A stretch of DNA of 34,408 nucleotides from Stygibacter sp964604155. Its GTDB lineage: Bacteria > Cloacimonadota > Cloacimonadia > Cloacimonadales > TCS61. The stretch is from assembly GCA_964604155.1 (NCBI GenBank), contig CAZRXY010000081.1, forward strand, positions 1 to 34,408, written 5' to 3'. This document shows positions 28,433-34,408 of this stretch, in pieces. The position numbers and the translations under genes were made by a program. Below the pieces are notes generated by a model. The model saw only the letters and a program-made list of their open reading frames with translations. It was not told the DNA's origin and ran no database searches. How positions within the stretch are numbered: the first letter of the stretch is position 1; every line of letters starts with the position of its first letter.

Positions 28433-29443
28433 GTGGTGGTGGCAATGCAAGAGGAAAAAAGCTGTACGATAGTGACGATAACAGATAAGAATTTCGTCTT
28501 AGCTGTATTTATTCTGGTATTATCGCTTAAATATCATGGTGTGAGAGCAAGGATAAAGATACTGGGTCTTAATTTGAGTGATTCTGATTTAGAATTATTG
28601 AGTCAGTTTGATGATGTGGAAGTGGTTGCCTCTCATCTTCCAGCTTCCACGGACAGGATTTCGCTAAGGGCATTGGCAAATATCAGCAAGCGTGATGCGA
28701 TTCTGGCGGCGAAATCTGATAATTCGGATTATATTGCTCTTTTAGATGGGGATTGCATAGTTACGGGCGATATCACGCCTTATCTCACTCCCGATACTCC
28801 TGGATTATACCTCAGGATCAGGTCTGCTGCAGAAAACACCAGGGCATTTAAAACGCGTTATGAAAGCGGTGATACTATGGGGGGCATCCCCAGGAGGATG
28901 CTGGAAAAATGGCAGAAAGACGTAAATGAAAATCAGACAAGTAATCTTGAATATACAGTACTTTCCGGGAATTTTATTGTACACAGAGATTATCTTGGCT
29001 TCATTGAGCATTGGGGAGATTTTATGGAAGAAGTATTACCCTTTCATAAGACGACCTTTGACCATGTGGCTTATGAAATGATGGGAGATTTCACATTATC
29101 TGCTATGCTTGCCTTTGCCCATGATGTTCCGCCGCTTTACGATATGCAGCTTGATAAAGACCCTCAAGCCTATGTAGCCCATTTGGGACCCAAACCAAAG
29201 TTCTGGGAATTCTGGCAGAAAAAGAAGCTTGGTTATTTTCATAAGATACTGTTAATTCTGGATTGGGCAGAAGAGAACAAGATCATTCTTCCGGCTATTC
29301 CCTGGACTTTGCAGCGAAAAAATACTTTGAAGATATATCTTTATGCCTATGTCTTTGAAATCTGGTCATCTTTGAAAAACCTGATCCGTCCTGTATATCA
29401 TGTCCTGTCACCAGAATTTAAAAACCGGAGGCGAAAATACTGA
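28433..29443 (+). CDS. Putative GT-A-type glycosyltransferase
   Basis: A 336-residue protein with no signal peptide. Residues about 11-110 fit a nucleotide-sugar-binding Rossmann-like half: a strand (TIVTITD), a helix, and then YIALLDGDCIV, whose D105-G-D107 is the DxD-type metal and sugar-nucleotide motif of GT-A enzymes such as GT8. Residues about 265-336 are hydrophobic or basic and could touch the membrane. Sugar and acceptor cannot be told. The GTG at 28433 has AAGG 5 bases upstream; an in-frame ATG at 28445 (MQEEKS) is the main alternative and would shorten the protein by four residues. It stands alone, with its own promoter candidate and another promoter after it. Confidence 0.65.
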   Translation: MVVAMQEEKSCTIVTITDKNFVLAVFILVLSLKYHGVRARIKILGLNLSDSDLELLSQFDDVEVVASHLPASTDRISLRALANISKRDAILAAKSDNSDYIALLDGDCIVTGDITPYLTPDTPGLYLRIRSAAENTRAFKTRYESGDTMGGIPRRMLEKWQKDVNENQTSNLEYTVLSGNFIVHRDYLGFIEHWGDFMEEVLPFHKTTFDHVAYEMMGDFTLSAMLAFAHDVPPLYDMQLDKDPQAYVAHLGPKPKFWEFWQKKKLGYFHKILLILDWAEENKIILPAIPWTLQRKNTLKIYLYAYVFEIWSSLKNLIRPVYHVLSPEFKNRRRKY

Positions 29444-29455
29444 TTGATATATAAT

Positions 29456-29483
29456 TTGACTTTATATCCAAGTAAGTTATATT
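29456..29483 (+). promoter_or_regulatory. Putative sigma-70-type promoter for the SBP-PAS sensor gene
   Basis: TTGACT (29456-29461), a 16-base spacer, then TATATT (29478-29483), five of six matches at each box. The expected start site near 29490 leaves a leader of about 27 bases before the ATG. Confidence 0.5.
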
Positions 29484-29505
29484 ACTCTAAGGGCGGGTGG
29501 GTTAT

Positions 29506-29511
29506 AAGGAG
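29506..29511 (+). promoter_or_regulatory. Ribosome binding site fixing the sensor start
   Basis: AAGGAG at 29506-29511 overlaps the possible GTG start at 29511 but lies 5 bases before the ATG at 29517. The ATG is therefore the likely start. Confidence 0.75.
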
Positions 29512-29516
29512 TGCAA

Positions 29517-31361
29517 ATGAAGATTAGAGAAGTTTTATTTATAATCCTGGTAGTTTACTCCTTTATCCTGTTTGGAGAGGTTGTGGAATCTGAGAAGCAG
29601 CGAATAATTGTAGGCAGCGAGCCAGATTATCCGCCTTATTGCCTGGTTGACGATAATGGAGAAGCATCAGGATTTTCTATTGATCTGATGGACGCTGCCG
29701 CGAAAGCAGTGGGTCTGGATTGCGAATTCAGGATTGATCTTTGGGGCAAATTAAAAAATGACCTGGCGCAGGGAGAGATTGATGCTTTACCTATGGTGGG
29801 CAGGACACCTGAGCGTGAGCATATCTTTGATTTCACGTTTCCTTATATATCGCTGCATGGAGCTATATTTATCCGCCGCGGAGATACTTCCATAAAATCT
29901 CGTGAAGACCTGAGGGGCAAAGAAATTCTGGTAATGGAGGGAGACAATGCCGAGGAATTTGTGCGTCGCGTTAAGCTTTCGCAGAATATAGTAACCACTT
30001 CCACCTTCCCGGCAGCCTTTAAATTATTGGCACAGGGCAAGCATGATGCAGTGATATCGCAACGGGTGATGGGCTTGCAATTAATTAACGAGCTAAAGAT
30101 CAAATCTATTGTACCACTTGCAGAACCTCTGGAAGACTTCAGGCAGGATTTTTGTTTTGCCGTGCAGGAAGGTGATAAAGAATTGCTGGCAAAGCTCAAT
30201 GAAGGCTTATCTATAATAATCTCAGATGGCACATTTAACAAAATCAAACAGAAATGGTTTACTCCAACGATGTTTCATACAGTTACAATCTGGGAAAGAG
30301 TAAAGATGATTATATATATCCTCATACCGATAATTATCATTACTTTTATCACTTTATATCTATTAATGAGATCAGAGGTGAAGCGTAAAACTGCGGCACT
30401 TAGAGCAGAGATTGACGAGCGGCTGGAGATTCATCGGAGGTTAGAAGAAAGTGAAAAAAAATTCCGTAATTATATAGATTTTGCTCCCGCTGGCATTGTG
30501 GTAGCAGACGAAAAGGGAAAATACATTGATGTAAATAGAACAGTAACGCAGATGACAGGTTATACACGGGAAGAGCTTTTAGAGCTTGGCATTTCGTCTA
30601 TCATGGCAGATGAAGATAAAGAAAGATCATATAAAGCGTTTCAAGATTTAAAAAAAAACCAATACATGGCGAGTGAATTTGGCTTTGTGAAAAAATCCGG
30701 GGAGCGTCGTTTCTGGGAAGTTTTTGCAGTAAAACTTTCCGAAAATCGGTTTCTGGGTTTTTCGCTTGATATCACAGATAAAAAGAAAGCACAAGAGAAA
30801 CTTCGGGAAAATATGGAACAGCTTCAATTTCTCTTTGATAACATGAATAGTGGTTTTGCCTATCATAAAATTGTATTGGATGAACATGGTGAGCCGGTTG
30901 ATTATATCTTTCTCGATGTAAATTCTGCTTTTGAAGAATTGGTTGGTGTAAAAAAGCAGGAGATTATAGGAAAAAGAGTTACAGCTATTTTACCGGGAAC
31001 AAAGGATGATCCAGCTGATTGGATAGGTAAATACGGTAAAGTGGCTCTTAATGGTGAAGCAATAAAATTTAAAAATTATAGTAATGACGTAGGGAAATGG
31101 TTTTCTGTCAGGGCATATTCACCACAAAAAGGATATTTTGCGACAATTTTTGAAGACATAACTTCACAAAAAATAGCCGAAGAAAAACTAAAAAAGTATC
31201 AGGAAGACTTGGAAAATCTTGTGAAGGAAAGGACTCATAAACTTGAGGAAAGCAATAAAGAATTGCAAAGATATAATGAACTCTTTATCGGCAGAGAGTT
31301 CCGCATAAAAGAACTAAGAGACCGGGTCACCGAGCTGGAAAACAAACTCAGAAATAGATAA
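29517..31361 (+). CDS. Membrane sensor: periplasmic solute-binding domain plus two PAS domains, no output domain
   Basis: A 614-residue protein. Residues 1-20 are a signal peptide or N-terminal anchor. Residues about 29-250 are a family 3 periplasmic binding domain (IIVGSEPDYPPYCLVDDNGEASGF; DLAQGEIDALPMVGRTPER), which usually binds amino acids or similar small ligands. A membrane helix lies at 264-284. Two PAS domains follow, about 312-425 (NYIDFAPAGIVVADEKGKY) and 433-552. Residues 553-614 are a coiled coil ending FIGREFRIKELRDRVTELE. No histidine kinase (H-box, N, G boxes), GGDEF, EAL or methyl-accepting region is present, and the stop follows directly. Either it signals through a partner, or the kinase was lost. 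The tail motif resembles ends of other PAS proteins that lack a kinase. Promoter and ribosome site are described separately. Confidence 0.85.
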   Translation: MKIREVLFIILVVYSFILFGEVVESEKQRIIVGSEPDYPPYCLVDDNGEASGFSIDLMDAAAKAVGLDCEFRIDLWGKLKNDLAQGEIDALPMVGRTPEREHIFDFTFPYISLHGAIFIRRGDTSIKSREDLRGKEILVMEGDNAEEFVRRVKLSQNIVTTSTFPAAFKLLAQGKHDAVISQRVMGLQLINELKIKSIVPLAEPLEDFRQDFCFAVQEGDKELLAKLNEGLSIIISDGTFNKIKQKWFTPTMFHTVTIWERVKMIIYILIPIIIITFITLYLLMRSEVKRKTAALRAEIDERLEIHRRLEESEKKFRNYIDFAPAGIVVADEKGKYIDVNRTVTQMTGYTREELLELGISSIMADEDKERSYKAFQDLKKNQYMASEFGFVKKSGERRFWEVFAVKLSENRFLGFSLDITDKKKAQEKLRENMEQLQFLFDNMNSGFAYHKIVLDEHGEPVDYIFLDVNSAFEELVGVKKQEIIGKRVTAILPGTKDDPADWIGKYGKVALNGEAIKFKNYSNDVGKWFSVRAYSPQKGYFATIFEDITSQKIAEEKLKKYQEDLENLVKERTHKLEESNKELQRYNELFIGREFRIKELRDRVTELENKLRNR

Positions 31362-31661
31362 AATTTTGATTCTTTTTTGGTTTTCAAATTGGACTCAACA
31401 GCTTAATTCATAGGAACGGGGTTAAATGCAGCTCGGTTGACTGTTAAGATTTAATTTTTCTGCTAAATGAACATCATTATAGAAATATTTCCTCTATAAA
31501 ATGACAAATGTGGTCAGATAAGCATCAGAAAAGGAGATTATGTATATTTGGCATTTATATCAATAGGTTTCTGGTGATCTTTTTTATTGACAAAAATAAA
31601 AAAAGGTTCATTCCTTTGGATCGCATGTTTTTAATCAATATTAACAAAGGGAGGAATTGTT
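31362..31661 (+). other. AT-rich intergenic region (300 bp)
   Basis: No convincing gene. AAAGGAG near 31535 precedes an ATG that gives only an eight-codon ORF. TTGACA at 31587-31592 is a good -35 box but has no clear -10 partner; it may have driven the broken gene downstream. Confidence 0.4.
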
Positions 31662-32183
31662 ATGAAAAAGATGGCTATTTTTTTGTTTTTATTCGCAATG
31701 GCTGGCATACCCCTGAAATTTAATTGTAAGGTTGGAATATTGAACTTATGAAGTTATTGGTCGACCGACCTTCGCAATATTATCAGTTATGACGATCAGG
31801 GCAGGAAGGTCTTAATTCACGAAAACGAATTTATTGAAGGTGTGTGGGTGAACGAAGCAGAGATTATGATATTCTACACTCTGGAAAATGATAATCTTGT
31901 GATATCACCCCTAGAACCTGAATTTTTCGCTTATCCAAACCCCTTTAATCCCAGTACTGTCTTGAGCTGGTACCTGCCAGGCAGCAGCGGGAATAATCAA
32001 TTGTATATCTATGATCTGCGTGGCAGAAAGGTAGCAGAGCTCAACGTGCAGTCAAATTCAGAGGGTAGAGGAAGTATTGTCTGGCAAGGTAAGGATCATA
32101 CCGAAAAGGTTTTACCTTCAGGAATATACTTTTTTAAGCTGGCTGAAAGCTCTCTGGCTGGCAAGGCAATGCTCATAAAATAG
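31662..32183 (+). pseudogene. Broken gene for a small secreted protein with T9SS-type sorting tail (in-frame TGA)
   Basis: GGGAGG at 31649-31654 precedes an ATG at 31662 that opens a signal-peptide-like sequence (MKKMAIFLFLFAMAGIPL). A TGA at 31749-31751 stops it after 29 codons. The same frame then runs on to 32183 and encodes SYDDQGRKVLIHEN, FFAYPNPFNPST, IYDLRGRKV, and SGIYFFKL, a FlgD-like sorting tail. No frameshift is needed, so a nonsense change or internal deletion in a once larger protein explains it. Translation of the downstream part alone from the GTG at 31842 (113 aa) would make a tail with no signal peptide. A sequencing error at the TGA is possible. Confidence 0.6.
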
Positions 32184-32223
32184 GATAGATTTAGTTATAG
32201 CAAGAAATAAAAGACAGAGCACA

Positions 32224-33126
32224 TTACAAATCTAATCTGATCTGGCAGGTATAGGAATTAATCCTTTTTTCTGCCAGTTCGATGTACTGATCGTTATTAT
32301 CATATCCGATATAAAATCTGTTATTTTTTAATGCAGATAATGCTGTAGTTCCGCTACCCATAAATGGGTCAAGTACTACATCAGTTTCAAAGGAATAAAG
32401 CTGGATCAGTCTGCTGGGTAATTCTTCAGGAAATGGAGCTGGATGACCGATCTTCTTGGCTGAAACTGCATTTATATTCCAGACGGATTTAGTCCATTCC
32501 ATGAATTGCTGTTTGTTTATTGTGTCTTTTTTAGCTACCTTATCTTCTTTTTTTCTTTCTCTTTTATAAGAGCCTTTCGAGAATATAAGAATGTATTCAT
32601 GAATATCCCGTAGAGTTGGGTTTGAGGCAGATTGCCAGCTTCCCCAAGCGGTTGAAGGACTTGCACTCGCTGCTTTATTCCAGATGATTTCTCCACGCAT
32701 ATTAAAGCCAAGACCAATCATCAATTGTGAGACATAATCCGACAAAGGGATATAAGGCTTTCGCCCTAAATTTGCGACATTAATGCATACTCTCCCGCCA
32801 TTTACCAGCACGCGGTAAGTCTCTTTGAACACTTTTTCGAGTAAACTTAAGTATTCGATCAAGCTTAAATCCTCATCATATTCTTTAGAAACATTATACG
32901 GTGGTGAAGTGATCATTAAATGGACAGAATTATCAGGAATCACACTCATATTTTCTGAAGAGCCAAACAGGATTGAATTTTTCAGACTGGCAGGAAATTC
33001 ATGATCCGGCAATTTTGCAATGTTGATTCTATTATCTTTATAAAGTTTGGAGTTATAGAAATCGGAGGAATCATGATTAAATCTTCCTGCACTACCAAAG
33101 GGACTCGATTTTGTTCCTTCTTTCAT
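32224..33126 (-). CDS. Type II DNA methyltransferase, beta class (probably N4-cytosine)
   Basis: A 300-residue modification enzyme using S-adenosylmethionine. Catalytic motif IV is TSPPYN (73-78); the SPPY form is most common in N4-cytosine methylases, although some N6-adenine enzymes share it. AdoMet-binding motif I is DPFMGSGTT (253-261), downstream of motif IV, which is the beta-class order. HPAPFPEELP (228-237) is the usual motif X block. The region between (about 160-230) should carry the target-recognition part; the target site cannot be read from sequence. It starts 3 bases after the stop of the putative endonuclease gene, with AAGG about 9 bases upstream, so it is translated from the same mRNA. 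Confidence 0.9.
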   Translation of the reverse strand: MKEGTKSSPFGSAGRFNHDSSDFYNSKLYKDNRINIAKLPDHEFPASLKNSILFGSSENMSVIPDNSVHLMITSPPYNVSKEYDEDLSLIEYLSLLEKVFKETYRVLVNGGRVCINVANLGRKPYIPLSDYVSQLMIGLGFNMRGEIIWNKAASASPSTAWGSWQSASNPTLRDIHEYILIFSKGSYKRERKKEDKVAKKDTINKQQFMEWTKSVWNINAVSAKKIGHPAPFPEELPSRLIQLYSFETDVVLDPFMGSGTTALSALKNNRFYIGYDNNDQYIELAEKRINSYTCQIRLDL

Positions 33127-33129
33127 CTT

Positions 33130-33990
33130 CTATACCTTGATAAGTGTTAAGAATTTAACTGCTTTTTGATATTCAGATTCTTCGGCATTGGCAATAGTGA
33201 TTATCTCTCCTAATCTTTCTCGAGATAACATAGAAGAAAAGTAATTCATGGGAGTATCGATAATTGCACCAAAAATATCCTCAAAAATATTAAATTTATT
33301 AATTGTTTGAAAACCTTTCCCTGGTGTAATATTAACAAACTGCCCCTTAGACGGATCAGGATAGAAGGAGTAGAATCCCTGGATCACACCGGCAGTTTTT
33401 AAAAAATCTACTTTGTCCACATAATGAGTAGTGATAGGGGAATTACCGATGATTATAATTGGAATATTGGTTGAGGCATCTCCAGAAACACGAATATTAA
33501 TGGCTTTCCCAATAGCTTTCAGCATAGAATCTGACCTGAGAATTGATGGAGTACCTTTATGAGTTTTGTAATCACCGATTAATTCAATCTCACTATTTGA
33601 TATATACTTATAATTATTCACAATACTCATTTTAACTTCAATAATCAGCTTGATATTTGTCGCTCTCTGAACTTTTTCATCAGAAATGCAAATTGCAATA
33701 TCAGCAGTAGAATGTTTTGAAAGACCAATCTCGGGACAGATAACATGTTTAATAGCATACATTCCTTTCTTTTTTGCAATTTCTCTTAATCTCATTTCAC
33801 ACCAGGTTTCTGTGTAATTTCCTATCAAAGAATTTCTACTTTGCAAGGTTTGCCTGTCATTATTTCTTTGATTCTTTTTTATGTAAGCATAATACTCACT
33901 ACCAAATTTATAGAACAGGTCTTCAACTTCTGCAAATCCGCCTGTTAATGCCTGCATAAAAAAAAATCTTTCTCGGAAGAGACACTCCAT
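33130..33990 (-). CDS. Putative type II restriction endonuclease (PD-(D/E)XK-like)
   Basis: A protein of 286 residues from this start. Not matched to a named enzyme; the call rests on its place next to a methyltransferase and on a nuclease-like core: D97 in STADIAI, a 20-residue gap, then E118-V-K120 in IIEVKMS. E61 or E65 upstream could complete the site. The start is uncertain. The ATG at 33990 is 20 bases from the AAGGAGG at 34011-34017, while better-spaced starts (GTG 34004, ATG 34000) are out of frame. An in-frame ATG at 33957 follows a run of nine T's. The gene is visibly more AT-rich than the left part of the window, fitting horizontal acquisition of the pair. Confidence 0.68.
   Translation of the reverse strand: MECLFRERFFFMQALTGGFAEVEDLFYKFGSEYYAYIKKNQRNNDRQTLQSRNSLIGNYTETWCEMRLREIAKKKGMYAIKHVICPEIGLSKHSTADIAICISDEKVQRATNIKLIIEVKMSIVNNYKYISNSEIELIGDYKTHKGTPSILRSDSMLKAIGKAINIRVSGDASTNIPIIIIGNSPITTHYVDKVDFLKTAGVIQGFYSFYPDPSKGQFVNITPGKGFQTINKFNIFEDIFGAIIDTPMNYFSSMLSRERLGEIITIANAEESEYQKAVKFLTLIKV
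33958..33966 (-). repeat. Nine-base T tract at the start of the endonuclease gene
   Basis: Nine A's on the + strand (T9 in the mRNA sense). With T10 the GTG at 34004, and with T8 the ATG at 34000, would read into the endonuclease frame; with T9 both hit early stops. A candidate slippery site or a homopolymer sequencing error. Confidence 0.55.
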
Positions 33991-34010
33991 AATCTATCAT
34001 CCACTTATGA

Positions 34011-34017
34011 CCTCCTT
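34011..34017 (-). promoter_or_regulatory. Strong Shine-Dalgarno ahead of the endonuclease gene
   Basis: AAGGAGG is 6 bases from a GTG (34004), 10 from an ATG (34000) and 20 from the in-frame ATG (33990). Its position favours starts that are out of frame with the body of the gene. Confidence 0.65.
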
Positions 34018-34093
34018 GACGAAACTAAAAATAATAAATATTAGGACTAAATTCTCTGCTATATCATTATCAACAGTGACAAGCCCAACCTAC

Positions 34094-34122
34094 CCATATG
34101 ATTTGCTCATTGATACTGTCAA
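34094..34122 (-). promoter_or_regulatory. Weak promoter candidate for the restriction-modification pair
   Basis: TTGACA at 34122-34117 (- strand) is a perfect -35 box. At 16-18 bases the -10 options are only CATATG or ATATGG, so the match is poor. Confidence 0.25.
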
Positions 34123-34213
34123 GGAAAAAAACATCCAGGCATCCCCCTGTTTTTTGAATTTATCGTAGTTCTAATTAATTGGGAAAAAATGAATTAAGTT
34201 GTATTATCCTTGT

Positions 34214-34297
34214 CCGACCATCCCGGAGAGCTAACGCACATCCGCGAGGTCTCAATTGGGAGGTTATCTACAATCTAAGTTACCTCGCGGATGGTCG
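34214..34297. repeat. Inverted repeat with a split left arm
   Basis: CATCCGCGAGGT (34239-34250) pairs perfectly with 34282-34293. The right arm continues GGTCG to 34297, which matches a separate CGACCATCC at 34215-34223. The left arm thus looks like the same 16-base sequence interrupted by about 20 bases. GC-rich against an AT-rich background. Origin unknown. Confidence 0.55.
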
Positions 34298-34386
34298 TAT
34301 GACCTTCGAAATGGTGACGACTATTTGTTTACTTGATCATTATTTCCACTTTTCAAATTAATTTCGGGAGTATGCCAGGACAGTAT

Positions 34387-34408
34387 GACAATTTGACAAT
34401 TTGACAAT
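34387..34408 (+). repeat. Tandem octamer at the window edge
   Basis: GACAATTT is repeated 2.75 times and runs into the end of the window, so the full array length is unknown. Confidence 0.6.

Larger units (their letters stand above)
33991..34408. other. Non-coding region upstream of the restriction-modification pair (418 bp)
   Basis: Holds the endonuclease ribosome site and a weak promoter candidate, an inverted repeat (34214-34297) and a tandem octamer at the window edge. A 60-codon open frame at 34179-34361 spans the inverted repeat and looks accidental. No other gene is seen. Confidence 0.5.

Noticed and set aside
31749..31790. In-frame TGA considered as a selenocysteine codon
   Set aside because: No convincing SECIS-like stem-loop of the right size follows, and the surrounding residues do not resemble a selenoprotein; a pseudogene fits better.
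34179..34361. 60-codon + strand open frame at the right end
   Set aside because: It runs across the inverted repeat, has no ribosome site and no domain-like sequence.

Overview
The window looks like chromosomal DNA from a Gram-negative bacterium of the Fibrobacterota-Chlorobiota-Bacteroidota (FCB) side of the tree. Candidatus Cloacimonadota or a close relative is the most likely source. The basis is four C-terminal tails of the YPNPFNP / FlgD-Ig / T9SS type A kind, giant VNDPP-type repeat proteins, a PorV-like outer-membrane barrel, and OmpA peptidoglycan-binding domains. The taxonomic call is an inference. No rRNA, tRNA or CRISPR array was recognised.

Region 1 (1-16430, + strand) is a cell-surface locus. 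It starts inside a giant secreted protein cut by the window edge, made of about 18 cadherin-like repeats, a duplicated WNW module and a sorting tail. Next comes a second giant (2559 aa) with a signal peptide, about 21 repeats, a cohesin-like domain and a divergent sorting tail. Immediately after it lies a fusion protein with a PorV/PorQ-like barrel, a carboxypeptidase-regulatory-like domain and three tandem OmpA domains. The layout recalls, but is not identical to, the adhesin plus barrel plus OmpA clusters of gliding Bacteroidota.

Region 2 (16459-21550, - strand) is a tight housekeeping operon: an unrecognised three-repeat helical/PH-like protein, glucose-6-phosphate isomerase (pgi) and the DNA-uptake channel ComEC. 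A 390-bp gap follows that holds a small orphan ORF or gene remnant. Region 3 (21941-27918) has an MscS-type channel and a radical SAM protein on the + strand. These face a metallophosphoesterase and a secreted C10 (streptopain-like) cysteine peptidase with a sorting tail on the - strand.

Region 4 (27919-32183) begins with a palindrome-rich spacer. It then has a putative GT-A glycosyltransferase, a membrane sensor (periplasmic SBP domain plus two PAS domains) with no kinase or other output domain, and a broken secreted-protein gene with an in-frame stop. Region 5 (32224-34408) is an AT-rich type II restriction-modification pair on the - strand. A run of nine T's near the start of the putative endonuclease separates the best-placed start codons from the reading frame of the body. 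The window ends in non-coding DNA with an inverted repeat and a tandem octamer.

The most promising leads are the adhesin / PorV-OmpA3 surface locus, the possible homopolymer frameshift switch on the endonuclease, the output-less sensor, and the three-repeat protein linked to pgi and comEC.
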